The position numbers and the translations under genes were made by a program. 64,000 nucleotides of DNA. It comes from Hericium rajendrae (lineage: Eukaryota; Basidiomycota; Agaricomycetes; Russulales; Hericiaceae). The DNA lies in contig CM065878.1 of the NCBI GenBank assembly GCA_033439255.1, forward strand, positions 5,022,001 to 5,086,000. The letters run 5' to 3'. Below the pieces are notes generated by a model that made no database searches, was not told the DNA's origin, and saw nothing but the letters and a program-made list of their open reading frames with translations. Shown piece by piece: positions 30,547 to 42,368 of the stretch. How positions within the stretch are numbered: the first letter of the stretch is position 1; the number at the start of each line of letters is the position of its first letter.

Positions 30547-31916
30547 CACTGCGGAACCCTCAATTTACTTTGAGGAGAAAAGGGCCGAAAGAAATGGATT
30601 CCTTCACCTTTTATGATTTGGGAGTGCCTTTTCTGACCCTTTGGAGATCGAAGGAGTGACGAGAAAATATCCATCAACACTGCGTCCTGATCATGACCTT
30701 TTCGGGTCGGGATAGTTGGACTTTTCCGACCCCTCGTGAGCTCGAGAAATATCTTCAAAGTTGGCCACTTTTTCGTTTGCAAAACCCAATCCATAGACCT
30801 TTTCAGACTTGAGAATATGTTCCCGCAGAGCTTGCTCACGGACCTTGGCATCGTGCGAGATTTTCGCTAAGTCGCGTCTTGCTGTGACGCCTCAGCGTTC
30901 CCCTTTGCCCCGAACCACCACATGCTCCTCCCGCCCTCTTTCATTCCCCTTCCCTCACAGCGTGCTTGAACCGTGTCTAATCGCGCTCGATTCTCTATAG
31001 CTTATCAGACGACTGGTACGTTCCACGAGGCTCGCCTAATGTGTTGTACGCAGACGTGTCGTGCGCGCGGGCACCTCCGCCGTCCGGGTGCTGAGTCTTT
31101 CCTTATATACTTGATGCAGTGCCCGCCACTCGCCCGCCGCGATGATTCTTCCAAGTATAGAAAGCCTGTGAGTCCTCGTCTCATCATTGAGTGCCGAGTC
31201 CGTGTAAGTCCATGAAAACAAAGTGAGTGGCTCAGTTTATGTGGTGTATTCGGTGAGAGCATCGGCCGCCTACCAGTGTTTGCAGATCATGCCGTACTGC
31301 TTAGGTGAGTCCACAGAGAGCAATGCTACCATGGTAAGTCGAGAAGACAGACTACCAGGCTGCTCATGAGCTGCTCTTGATGAACAGGTATATAGACCGG
31401 CAGCTGAGCCTCTCTTTCTCTTGCCCTCCTTGCCCGCTGATTCAAATTAATTATAGGACCCTTGCTTTATGTGCGACTTCCAATTCTCATGGCCCTGCTA
31501 TGTCCATGACTGCGCGAAGTCTCTCCCTCAAGCATCGCATGTCTACCACACTTGAGGTTTAGAGGACGACGGGAAGATATTCTACGGTGCCGCGGAGGGT
31601 ACCGAGGGCGAGTCGGATGCCGGATGCGAACCGAGCGGGAGCACCTGTATTTAATATATGTGTGCTTTTACTACTCGAGAAGGGTCAATTGCCTATCCTT
31701 TTTGATATCTGAAAAGGTCGTGACATCTCTCCTGCTTGCTTAGAAAAAGGGATCCGAAAAAGGTCTCATCTTTGCGCTCGAGAAGGTGAAATAAGTGAAA
31801 AATATAACCCCTTTTCAGACTCGAAGACACGACTTCGCATGGGGCCGAAAAGGGTATGAAAAGCAGTGCTTTTCACATCCTTTTACGACCCAAACTTTTC
31901 CGAGGGTTCCGCAGTG
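30547..31916. mobile_element. CACTA-like non-autonomous element 1 (1370 bp)
   Basis: It begins CACTGCGGAACCCTC and ends with the exact complement GAGGGTTCCGCAGTG. It is flanked by ACT on both sides (30544-30546 and 31917-31919), a 3-bp duplication. CACT(A/G) termini plus a 3-bp duplication are the hallmark of the CACTA/EnSpm superfamily. Subterminal runs of AAAAGG and CCTTTT follow at both ends. No transposase is encoded. Confidence 0.75.
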
Positions 31917-31963
31917 ACTGTACTCAGCCCTTCGATGATATACGATACATGATCAGATGAATT

Positions 31964-33351
31964 CACTGCGGAACCCTCAGAAAATTTTGGGTCGTAAAAG
32001 TGTATGAAAAGGAGTGCTTTTCATACCCTTTTCAGACCCGTGCGAAGTTATGTCTTTGAGTCTGAAAAGGGCTTAAATTTTTCACTTATTTCACCTTTGT
32101 CATGCGTAAAAGATAGCCTTTTTCAAATGTCTTTTTCTACGCAAGGATGAGAGATATCATGACCTTCGCAGACATTAAAAAGGACAGGTAATTGACCATA
32201 GTCGAATAGTAAAAGTACACAGGTTATATACAGCTGCTCCCGCTCATTGCGCGCCCGCGCCCGCTGCCGATACCTTCCCCGATGCCATAGAATTACTTCC
32301 TGCCATCCCTCGAACCCCAAGTGCGGCAAAGGTGTGATGCTTGAGCAGGACCTCGTGTGGCCTTAGACACAGCAGGGACATGAGAACTAGAAGCTGCACA
32401 TAAAGCCAGAGTCCTGCAATTGGTTTGAATCAGCGTGGCATTTGGGTGAGAGGAAGAGAGGGCTCACTTACCAGTCTCTATACCTGTTCGTCAAGATCAG
32501 CTTACGAGTGACAGTAGCCTATCTTCTCGACTTACCACGGCAGCATTGCTCTCTGTGGACCCACATAAGTGGTACTTACGGCATAATCTCCAGACAGTAG
32601 CCACCCAATGTTCTCGCCTAATATACCACATAAATTGGACCACTTACTCTGTTTGTATGGACTGACAAACTCGGCACTCAGTGATGCGATCGTAGAGAGG
32701 ACTCACAAGCTTTTTGGACTTAACATAATTATCGCAGCAGGTGCTGTGTAAAGCGTACGAGGAAAGGACCCTCAGCATCCGGAGGTGCTCATATGCATGC
32801 GCGACACATCTGCGTACGTCACGTTAGGCGAGTCTCAGATAGCGTACCGGTGCTCTGACAACCTGTATAGAATCGGCCGCAATGAGAGGTGGTTGAAGTG
32901 CATCGTGGAGAAGAGATGATGCGAGAGGACGGGAGGGGCAGGCGGGAGAGGCGGGAGAGGCATGTGGTGGTTCAGAGGGAAGGGACGAAGGCGGCAAACG
33001 CTGAGGCATCAAGATGCGACTTAGCGAAAAACTCGTGCGAATGGGCCTGAAGGCCCGTGCGTAAAACTCCCGCAGAACCATATTCTGAAGTCGGAAAAGG
33101 TGTATAAATTGGCTTTTGCAAGCGAAAAAGTGGTCAAGTTCGATGATATTTCTCGAGCTCTCGAAGGGTCGGAGAAGTCCGACTATTTCGACCCAAAAAG
33201 GTCATCAACAAGACGCTACGTCGATATTATTTCTTTCGATCTCCTTTGATCTCCAAAGGGTCGAGAAAAGGCAGTCCCAAAGCATAAAAGGTGAAAAAAC
33301 TCATTTCTTTCGGCCCTTTTTCCCTCAAAGTAATTTGAGGGTTCCGCAGTG
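31964..33351. mobile_element. CACTA-like non-autonomous element 2 (1388 bp), opposite orientation
   Basis: It has the same CACTGCGGAACCCTC / GAGGGTTCCGCAGTG ends with an ATT duplication (31961-31963 and 33352-33354). Its left end matches the right end of element 1 and its right end matches the left end of element 1, so the two copies are in opposite orientation, 47 bp apart. The pair can fold into a 2.8-kb inverted structure. No transposase is encoded. Confidence 0.75.
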
Positions 33352-33524
33352 ATTGGGACTTGAATAACGCGCCACTGGTGAGTACTGAGTGCCTGAGACC
33401 TGCCTTGAATAAAAGCATCAAGTAGTAGGGTCTGAGTAGTCTCCGAGCAGACCTTACACAGAAGAAAGTCGTTCTGTGTTCAAGGGTCTGAGTGCCTGGG
33501 CACTTACTTATCTTGATGAATGAA

Positions 33525-33540
33525 AAGATAAAAATAGAAT
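33525..33540 (-). terminator. RNA polymerase III T-run after tRNA-Gly
   Basis: The strand downstream of the tRNA 3' end carries a T5 run (complement of GATAAAAATAG) about 20 bases beyond the gene. Confidence 0.5.
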
Positions 33541-33554
33541 GTTTACATGCAAAT

Positions 33555-33625
33555 ACACCGAACGGGAGTCGAACCCGTGCCGCTTGCTTGGAAGGCAAGC
33601 ATGATAACCGCTTCACCATCGGTGT
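33555..33625 (-). tRNA. tRNA-Gly (anticodon TCC)
   Basis: The gene is 71 nt and intron-less. The acceptor stem ACACCGA/TCGGTGT pairs in all seven positions. The D-arm includes GGTTATC, the anticodon loop is CTTCCAA (TCC, Gly) on a GCTTGC/GCAAGC stem, and the T-arm is CGGGTTCGACTCCCG with its GTTCGA-type box B. CCA is not encoded, as expected for a eukaryote. The two CACTA-like elements end 200 bp away. Confidence 0.95.
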
Positions 33626-34232
33626 ATAAATATTTTATCTTCTACTTTTTATTATCTGCCAGCTGACCGGCACCGGAGCTGAGGACCAACTGCATGCAAA
33701 CCGATACCAACGAGAAGTATTTGGATTGAACAGTAAAATCAGATCTCGGTTTTCCGAGCCGCGAGGCACTCACCGTACATCTGAGCAGACGCTGGGATCG
33801 AAGCCGGCGTCGGTATCGAGGCCATGGTCGGACGGCGAAACATAGAATGTAAAGGAACTACCACTGCACAATCGAACAGAGGCAGCCTTTCCAGACGGCT
33901 AGCAATCAATCGCGCATCTTCCGGCGTCAAGATGTAGCCTAGGCCAGACGGCGTGCCTCAGAAGGTTGCCCGCCATCCACTGGTTGGCAGTGACGACAAC
34001 GACGCCCCAGCCCTTGCACGATCGACGCTGCCGGAATTCCTCAAAAGCAAAGGCTATACCAGTTTGTGAAAATTTCAGTGAACCTTATCGGTGACGGTGC
34101 CCGCTGCAGCATCCTGCACGATAGTCATCCAGGAGCCACACCATCGACGTTGATAGCAAATCAGCGATCTCTGAATGCCCATCAAGGTATCCGGGAATAA
34201 TTCTCTCCAGGGTATCCTCCAAACACAAACAC
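33626..34232. other. Intergenic region between tRNA-Gly and the Sae2 homologue
   Basis: A 63-codon open frame on the minus strand (33739-33930) containing LTPEDARLIASRLERLPLFD looks protein-like, but I could not connect it to other exons or a family. It may be a relic of a further gene. Confidence 0.35.
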
Positions 34233-36335
34233 TCAACTGCCCACCCGCTTACGATACTTCCCGCCCTCCTTCCTGCACCAAAATCAGCCCTCCGCACCCA
34301 CGCACAGCACAGCACAAACCCACGCACCTCGCCTCGCGCTCGACGTCCTCCCTTACGCGCTGCTGCATCTCACGCGCACGCGCATTAATTCCCGCCGCCT
34401 CCTGCGTGTCCGGGAAGCCGATGTCCCAGTAGCCCGGCGGCGTCGGCGCGCGCGCCCACTGGTGCCGGTGGCGCGAGATCGCCTGCTTGTGCGTGCTGAT
34501 CGCCTCCGCGGCGGGCTCGAAGTCGGGGTCGGACGGGTGGTAGTGGTGCCGTGTGTGAGACGGCGAGCGCCACATGGGCGCCTCGAGTCGTGGAGGAAGC
34601 GGGCCGATGGCCTCGTAGTACTGTAGTCGTGTTACTTGTAAGGAGGCGATGGTAACGTGTATGTGTTTGGGATGATACGCACGTCGCGGCAGCACTCGCA
34701 ATCTCCGGCATCCATTCGGTGGCGGTCGCGCTTGCTGCGCACGACTGTGTCAAACTGGAAGGCGAGCCCCTCGTTCGCCTCGGGGTTGATTTCGAATTGC
34801 GCGTTGATCGTCGCCGACCTGCAACGCAGTCAGTAGCGCCTACCACCAGCGGCGGCCATGGCTTACCCCGGGTCGCTTGCGCGCGCCTTGCCCTTCTGTT
34901 TCTTGCTCGGCTGGGCCTGGACGAGGGATTCCTCACATTCGTCGACCTCTTCTTTCAGGCGTATCTTCCCGCTTGTATCCGTCTCGCGCTTTCGCTTACT
35001 CTTCCCTTTGCGCGGCGAACGCGGCGGAGAAATTCCGAGGCGGATATACTCTGGGACCTTGGAGGTCGATGGGCCGTCGTACCAAGCCGGTGCTAATCAT
35101 CGCACTTAAGCATCAGCAGGCGACCTGCAGAAGCCAGGATACGGACCCTGCGAATCATCCTGCGTCTGTGACGAGGTGGCCGTGTCGAGATCGTCGTCAC
35201 TGGCCCGGATGTCAACATTTTGCAGGCCAAGACGAGCGCGCGCCGGGGATCGCTTGTGAGGCGTGCGCGAGGGGCTGGACTCAGACGCAATGCATCAATG
35301 AGAATGCAAAGCAACGATGTAAAATGGCTTGCCTCTGCTGGTTCGCGTAGTTGCGGGAGAGAGGCATCGGAATGGGTGGGGGATGCATCTTTGTCGGGGT
35401 CTGTGGAACGACTGTTGGAGTGGTGGCTGCTGAGGAAGGCAAAGCCGGTGCCACCTGAGGTATATCTGCGGATGTTGCTCCAGGTGAGAAGTCAAAATAA
35501 GAACAGCGATGCTACGGCACAAACCCGCCGTGACAGTCTCTGTATCCGTTTCGATTCCGTGCTCGTCCTCTTCGATCTTCACCGGCGTCGTGTCGACATC
35601 GTCCAAAGCCGGCATCATCGCCTTTATCTCTGCCTTATCCTTCAACAAGTCCCGGACGAGCGTCTCATTACTCTTCTCAAAGATCCAATCCTTGAAACGT
35701 CGCCACTTATGGATGTCTGTGCGGTGCCGCGCCGCGATGCGGTTGCGCGTCTCGACGAGCGCGTCGTAACGCGTCTCAAGATCAGATAGAGTAGCCCGGA
35801 GGGTAGCGATGGTGATAGATGATTCAACGTCCGTCGTTGGGGCGGGCTGCACAGTGGATTTCTCTACGCCGACGGTCAGACGCGGGGGGGTCTCTTGTAC
35901 CATCGCCGATCAAGCTCACCTTTCAACGACGCGTTCTCCTCCTTCAGTTTCTCCAATGCATCCTCTGTCTCCTTCTTCACGAGCAAGTCTGCCTCCCGAG
36001 CCTCCCGCAACTTCTGCAGCTCGCGCTCGAGCGACGCGACGCGCAACGCGTTGTACTCGGTCGTGGCACGGTTGTACAAGTGCGGATCGGCGCGCACGCT
36101 CGTTTCGGCCTCATCGATGCTTTCGAAGCCGATGTCCTGCGCGAGTTGCTGGCCGCGTTGGGTCGCGTCAAAGCACCGCCGCTCGAGGTCGCGGTTCGCA
36201 GCGCGGAGAGTCGTGGCCTGTGTGAGGTCTCAGCGTTGTCTAACAGTGCCACTGCCAGGAAAATACCTGTTGTTCGAGGGTCTTTAGTCGCTGCTTGATA
36301 TGCTCGGAGACGGTGTCTGAGGTATACCCAGACAT
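34233..36335 (-). CDS. Sae2/Ctp1/CtIP-type DNA-end-resection protein
   Basis: Nine exons (36335-36267, 36217-35920, 35863-35525, 35465-35333, 35274-35147, 35092-34867, 34818-34683, 34620-34328, 34272-34233) give 553 aa. N-terminal coiled coils (LERELQKLREAREADLLVK; LSDLETRYDALVETR) suit the family's oligomerisation region. A long Ser/Pro-rich linker follows. The conserved C-terminus has DCECCRDYYEAIGPLPP (Cys-x-x-Cys-like), SRHRHQW (the RHRH DNA-binding motif, residues about 493-496) and TPPGYWDIGFPDTQ. The family activates the Mre11 complex to cut DNA near double-strand breaks and is regulated by CDK. The intron after exon 4 appears to use a GC donor (GCAAGC). The last exon is the least certain. 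Confidence 0.88.
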
Positions 36336-36870
36336 ACTAAGAGCATAGATGCTCTGTGTCTGTCTACGATGAAAGCATGCGGCCCCACTGAGAGCGCCCC
36401 ACCGCTAAGTGACATGAATTCGAAATAGGAATAATTTTTCCACGATGCAAGCGCCCATAAGCGCCCATATGGGCGCTTCCATCCATTCAACAATGTTCAC
36501 AACGATACACTCGATGACGAGGAACTCTGCGCTCACGATTACTACTGATGTACTGGCCGAAACGATCTTGAGCTTCAGGTCTTTAAACTGGTTTCCGGAT
36601 GAAGCGAGATGAATCTTCTCTATCGCCCTCCTCGCAGCAATGTCTTCGCCTCTATGGACTTCAGGGTCCTCGAGAGACGAAGATAAAGCGTTTCGGACTG
36701 ACGGTCACGACTATGGGGCTCGGTGCAGCGAGTGCCAATCATACCATGAAACTCCGTAAGGATCTTGTAACCAGACTGAAACGAAAGGCGGGCCATTTCT
36801 CATACAATGCCATCTCCCACCCATCCTTTTTTTGCCGCCCATTCCATTTGATCTACCGATTTTCGTCCAG
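36336..36870. other. Intergenic region between divergent Sae2 and secreted-protein genes
   Basis: The two genes diverge from here. Nothing else is recognised. A GCGCCCATAAGCGCCCATATGGGCGC short repeat/palindrome lies at about 36448-36475. Confidence 0.4.
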
Positions 36871-37657
36871 ATGCAGCTTCTCTTCCTCGTCACACTGACT
36901 GCCTTCGCTGTGACCGCGCGTGCTCTTCTTCTCTGCGAGAACAAGCAGATACTTTCGACGACGTATGTTGGGGAGGATCACAATGTGCGTGTCGAGCGTG
37001 TGCGGTGCTCTAACATCATATTGCCGCAAAACGACAAAGTTTTCGTGCGCGAGGTGCTGGGCGAGCGCCAGTCGAATATATGCGGTGCTACTTGTGCGTA
37101 TCCGTCCAGATGTTTGCCTCCTTGCTGATTTCGCTGGCACTGGTGCTCAGGCAGCACAAACTGCTTCTCGGGAGCAGGAGGTGGTCCCGACCCGAACGAA
37201 TGCCATGTCATTGCCGACGCTCTGCTCTACGATAGCCAGAACATCGGCCCGACCTTCGACATGGACCCTGCTGTAAGCCTCCTCCATTTTCTCCACGTCG
37301 TTCTGTGCTGCATCTCTAGGTTGTCTGTAGAAAGGCACTTCTCTCATCGTGATGACCTACCGGAGCTGCGAGAGTTTCATCGTCAACCAGACAAAAGAAA
37401 CTTTGCAGTACTGCCGCACTGATTGGGTGAGTGTCCCGTTGATTGCTTGCGAGATAACTTATTCATTTCTGCATTAGTCGAACCTCGTCAGCTACATCGC
37501 GCCTAATTGCCAGGCCACACAGAACGCGCACGGCGGTAACTGTGTTGCCAGCGACCAGCGCTGGTTCGTCCAGTATGTATCGCGATGCGTTCTTTGTACG
37601 GCGAGCAGAAACGACTGATCAACTCCTGCTTTTATTTGCAGAGTCCAGCACTCGTAA
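36871..37657 (+). CDS. Small secreted cysteine-rich protein (intact paralogue)
   Basis: Five exons (36871-37093, 37151-37272, 37331-37426, 37478-37572, 37642-37657) give 183 aa. The signal peptide is MQLLFLVTLTAFAVTARA. The mature protein has about ten cysteines in CENKQ, VRCSN, NICGATC, NCFSGAG, NECHV, SCESF, YCRTDW, NCQAT and NCVAS. I do not recognise a named family; secretion to cell wall or medium is inferred. The same exon phases occur in the MULE-split copy at 19505-26932. The last 16-nt exon could be skipped, since the unspliced frame also ends after a short extension, as it does in the other copy. Confidence 0.82.
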
Positions 37658-38436
37658 GAGCAGGATATCTCACTAGTGCTGTGTTCATGTAGGGAGTTGT
37701 TCGGATTGACGTGACCTTCGTGTTGGATGTACCATGTTGTCGCTGATTATTCTATCATATACGCAACGCCGCAGGCCTTTGGCTTACGAGCTTTTCGTAC
37801 GAACGCACCAGGCAGAAAGACCTTTGATCGCTCTGAGAGGCTCCTGGACAAGTCTTGAATTTGCGTGCTTGGAGATCACAATAAGGTACGTACATTGAAA
37901 ACAAAAAGGATGAAGAGTTCACCGCCACGCTGGCTCGCGACGACATACATATGGCCCTGGAGACGTGTTACGCGTATCCCCGCAAGGTTAAGAACAACTC
38001 ATAGTTCTGCGTGTGGACGACCAGGTACTAGTGCAGCAAGCTCAACGACTCGATCGATATCATTGGTGGATGGATGAGAAAGCGTGGGAACGTTGGCTTT
38101 GTAGCCAGTTGGCGGACCGGCGGTTGATTGCAATCTTGATCTTCCCCACAGTTCAGCTAAGTACTCACAGAAAGATCCAGAGAATGACATCTATTCAACA
38201 GTTTTCGGACGGAAAGTCCTAACGCTTGGCCTTGGATCATCCATCCTTTAATTTTTTGCGCGTCGCGAAAGACCAGTTGCAACGACCACGAACAATGGGA
38301 AAGCGCGCTAGTTCGTCGATTGTTTACTTCCGCAGCGTCCTTATAAAAGTACGATCTTTTTGGTTGACTTAAGATCTCCATCAACAGCTTTCTGCCTACC
38401 ATTGTCTCTTGCTTTGAGACCCACTCTGCCAGAGCC
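37658..38436. other. Intergenic region
   Basis: No supported gene; short frames only. Confidence 0.4.
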
Positions 38437-40192
38437 ATGTCCGCCGAGCCTAGTGCTCGAGAAATCACCGTGTACGTGCCACCCGTCTTTCAATCTACTG
38501 TTATTGACGCTTATCATCATCGATAGAACTAATGTCTCCGAGAGCGAACAGAGACCTCAGCCTTCGGCGTTCTCCGGCGCAAACATCGCATCTCTGCCGA
38601 GAGAAATACTTTTAATGATCTTCTTTTGTCTTCGAGATGCCTTTCCTTATTGGTGTCAACCAGAGGACGGTGATAAAACGTGGATGGTCATCACCCACGT
38701 CTGTAGCCTGTGGAGAAACCTGGCCATTAGCTCTTCTCTTCTCTGGACCGATATTCCGTCGCATCTCGGTGCAGAATGGATGAAGTTGGTACTCAAGCGC
38801 TCCAGAAAGGCGGTCATCTACATAAATATCAACGACGAGGACCTCCTTCCACCTGCAGAGGAAGAACTTCTTAAACATATATGCCGGGCCAGAAGCATCG
38901 AGATGGAGGTTTCCCACAATGCCCTCCAGCAATTTTTAGACAGGATGGTAGAACCTGCTCCCATCCTCGAGCAGCTGGCGATTGGCTTAGGGGAAGTATC
39001 CTTCCCTGAAGACCTACTGGGCGGCTATGCACCTCGCTTTCGATCGCTCGATCTTACTGAATGTTCCCTCCCCGGCACACTTCCGATCTTCAGAGGACTC
39101 ACTGAGTTGACGATGGACCGTACTTTCCCACTGCTCACAGTTCCCGCAACGAGTGGTCCGTTATTTCTGAGCGAACTCCTCGACTTCCTCGACAACACAC
39201 GGGCGCTAACCAAGTTGGAGTTGGACAACGCATTCGGGGTGCAACGCGCAGACATAGAGCGCTTGCAAGTGCGTCCCAAGGTCCCACTTTCGAATTTGCA
39301 ATACCTAGAGATCCGCGGAAGAGGCGACGAATGCCAGTTTCTCATGAAGGGTTTGCAGATTGCTGCCGGGTGCGAGATCTGCTTAAATGCGACGGCGGTC
39401 GGACCACGGAGCTTCGACGTTCTGTTCAGGGCCACTCTCGAGCTCATCGCGCACTGCTTCTTCCGGCCGAAGCCCTTCACGCATGTTGACTTTGTGCTCG
39501 ACGAAGACGGCGAACTGCGTGTTGGTTTCGACCCCGAGTTTTTCCACCCACCCAACATCTGGTGGCACTCCCACTGCCGTATCACCCTTACGTGTCCGCC
39601 GGAATATCGCCCCATTGTGTACAGGAATCATCTGTATCGGCTTTTCCGCGTTCTTCCCGGTATAAAGAGCATTGCGCTCGAGCAGAGAGGGAGCGATCTG
39701 CTCACCACCACGGACTTTCTCAATATCATGTGTCGGAGGAATCTAGACACCATACACACGGTCAGGCTGACTTTCAAACCGGTCAGTTCCTGCGCGGCAT
39801 TCTTCAAGTTCCTTCAAATAGTCGATGCCAGACTAGCCGCGGGAGAGGCGATTGAGGGGCCGATGCTGCCAGGTCTCAAGACACTCATCATAGGCGACAA
39901 CGAGCCTTGTGATTGGGGCTGTCCATGCAACTCCAAGGAAGAACGAATCCGGAATCCAGGCATTGATGGCGAGCTTGCGGAGCTGGTGCGAAGCAGATGT
40001 GAACTTGGAGTACCGCTCGAGCGGCTTGTGATCAAGGGCTATTGGAAGATGGAGCAGGAGTTCATGGATAGCCTCCGGACGAAGGTCGGGAATGATGTGC
40101 GGATCGAGGAGACGTTCTTGGAGCATGTCAAATGCCATGAGATGTGTCGGCATCTGTCGGGTACCAATGAGGTAACCTGCATGGGAAACTAG
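38437..40192 (+). CDS. F-box protein with LRR-like repeats (copy 1)
   Basis: Two exons (38437-38471, 38527-40192) give 566 aa. The short first exon MSAEPSAREITV replaces the longer uninterrupted frame, because the 35-nt exon is conserved in the paralogue at 42369. The F-box lies at about residues 35-80: IASLPREILLMIFFCL, then HVCSLWRNLAISSSLLWTDI. The rest has irregular leucine-rich repeats (RSLDLTECSLPGTLPIFRGL, LLDFLDNTRALTKLELDNAF). Proteins of this type bind Skp1 through the F-box and recruit substrates for ubiquitination. Large, variable F-box families are typical of Agaricomycetes. Substrate unknown. Confidence 0.85.
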
Positions 40193-40533
40193 TATTGTCT
40201 TACCGCCTTACCACTGCCACCCAGGTCTTGCTGCAAGACTGGCATGAGGGGACTATGTTCCGATGTTTACGATGCTCAATAAGATGATCAATTTTTCCTG
40301 CACCGTCATAGAGCCTAAGATTTCGTGAGGCATAGGAATCGACGAATGGATTTCTTACCAAGGATTGAAACCTATTCGGGGTGCCCAAAGGATGCAGCAG
40401 TGACCAGTCAGTACTCAGTCAGTTCACTGATCGACGATCGGGCATAGCTCGGGTATGCCGTGGGCGGCAATTTCCGGATCTCTTTCGTCCGAGCACTGTC
40501 AAGCAGCGCCGACCCTTGCATGGCTTGACCACC

Positions 40534-40583
40534 GACAACGACAACGACGACAACGACAACGACGACAACGACAACGACGACGG
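40534..40583. repeat. (CGACAA)n/(CGACGA)n microsatellite
   Basis: About eight trinucleotide-based CGACAACGA units in a row, in non-coding sequence between the F-box gene and gene D1. Confidence 0.85.
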
Positions 40584-41149
40584 GACGATATGATTTGGCA
40601 GCCGGCATACCCACTCCAGAGAATCGCTCCTTCAACTATGTGAGGTGAGCTTACAGGTATGCCAATCAAACTATCCTGACTTCTGGTCACTTCTCCACGG
40701 TTCTCCAGTCGTCGAAATGTTGCTTGGCTGAATTTAGACATCGCAGCGATTATAACCTTACGGATTCTGACTGTCAGTGCTTCTATGCAATGCAAAATTC
40801 CAGTTTCGGACGAAGATGCAGAGCTACGCGTCCTGCGCAAGGTGATCTCAAAACACACTAAAGTATGCTGCTAATGTCGCCCTTGTTCGAAAAACAGCCT
40901 TGCATACAGGCTCGGGCTCGCTCTCCACTTTCAACTTGGAGTATGCCGTCAGTGAAAGGCAGAGGAGGACCATGGCAACATGGTAAGTGGTGCTCCCAAT
41001 GAAGCACCGCATGGCTTACGACCGGTCTGCCACATCCCTCCAGAAAGAAGCAGCCACCCCACCCATCGTGCCCTTATGAGGCGCGCGTAGTCGGTTACTG
41101 TATACGCCGTTCGTCCTTGGCCAATATCTTCGTCTTCAAAGCTTCGCCA

Positions 41150-41536
41150 TCAAGCGCGGACGCTTCTCCTCGACAAGCTCCCTTGCCCAGTCCAGGTCAA
41201 CGCAACGTGTGGACTGGGCGCAATTTGCGTTGACGAGTCGTCACCGCGGCTCGCGAGTTCGCGCAGGCATCGATCCATCGTTGCGAAGTACTCTTCGTGG
41301 CTGATCTCGTCGTTGCCGTAGCGTTGTCGTGCTAACATCAGCTCCAGATCCGGGAGCGATTCGTAGGCTGACCGGTCCAGATATTGACCTTCGCCCACCT
41401 GGCACGTCAATACGTTCCGCGACGATGCATAAGTATGATTCGGAGCAGACTCACCATGAACCGGAATATTCCGCGCCTCCGCGTAGGAACCAACATGCAT
41501 GGCTCCGCTACTCTGGACTTGGTGGACGCTCAACAT
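41150..41536 (-). CDS. Family D gene, copy 1 (D1), short
   Basis: The frame has about 128 codons starting MLSVHQVQSSG. It is parallel to D2 at 58680 up to ISHEEYFATMDRCLRELA, after which the C-termini differ; D1 ends early with LSRRSVRA and lacks the membrane-like tail of D2. A 5'-UTR intron is suggested by a conserved donor/acceptor pair upstream in both copies (CAAAG/GTAAGC ... TTGCAG in D2). The segment ARQRYGNDEISHEEYFATM resembles a SHOCT-like helical hairpin and the equivalent part of gene A. It is divergent from the F-box paralogue at 42369. Possibly a truncated copy. Function unknown. Confidence 0.6.
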   Translation of the reverse strand: MLSVHQVQSSGAMHVGSYAEARNIPVHGESAPNHTYASSRNVLTCQVGEGQYLDRSAYESLPDLELMLARQRYGNDEISHEEYFATMDRCLRELASRGDDSSTQIAPSPHVALTWTGQGSLSRRSVRA

Positions 41537-42368
41537 CACAGGAACCGAATGGGCGATCTCGAGTTCTGCACTGCAATGGATACATTAACCAAAGATTCGA
41601 GGCTTGTCGAGGTATAGCTTACCTTTGCCCTTTACGACGGATCGTGCTGAGAACCTTGCAACCAGGCAAGTACCGACTTAAGTATCCCCTGTCCCGGGTA
41701 GCTCAGTTCAATTGTTTAACGCCTCTTTTGTGTCTCTGTCGTAGGGCATACATAGCAAGGCGCAATCCGCCTTTCTTGGTAGTCCCTGACAATAAGGATA
41801 TGGCCTGCAAGGTTCGTATTTGTACCGAGACCGAAGACAATTACCGGGAATGGCCACGAAGGCTGGAATAGATCCCGAGCCGTCTGGCAGAAGTCGATGC
41901 TACGGTCTATACGTGCCGGCTTATCCCCTTCAGATGGACTAATCGATAGGTATGTCTGAATCCCGGGCAGATGCGTGCAGCTGCGTGCAGGCTTCTTTTG
42001 GCCTTCTTGGCAGAGGTACTAGACTAAGCGTGGGAATGCTTGGCTTGCGCGCAAGTCGGAGTTGACCGACATTTCGTTCAACTAACTGCATATACAGTTG
42101 CATAGACGTGCAATGTTTCGACTCTGCATCATGTCAAATACTCAGAAGAGTTCTTTCAGTACAAGGACACTCCATGGTATTAATCTCCTCATTGTGACGG
42201 ATTCGTCGGAAGCACTGCCACTGATAATTGGAAAGCGGAATCCTCCGTCCATTGTTTGTTTTCTCCGCGCTTATAGCAGTATAAAGCATGAACGAATCGA
42301 GGTTACCAGCAGCATATCTTACCACCACTTCTGCCTCTATCCCAGACCCACTCCATCCTGCCACAGTC
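41537..42368. promoter_or_regulatory. Divergent intergenic region D1 / F-box paralogue 2
   Basis: Bases 41560-41720 are strongly similar, inverted, to 58500-58680, including the 5'-UTR intron of gene D. This shows that the duplication included the shared promoter region. Confidence 0.6.

Noticed and set aside
38360-38436. Upstream part of the 610-codon frame as N-terminus of F-box copy 1
   Set aside because: The 35-nt first exon and intron are conserved in copy 2, and the longer N-terminus has no similarity.
40534-40583. CRISPR-like or satellite array
   Set aside because: Simple trinucleotide microsatellite without spacers; the host is a eukaryote.
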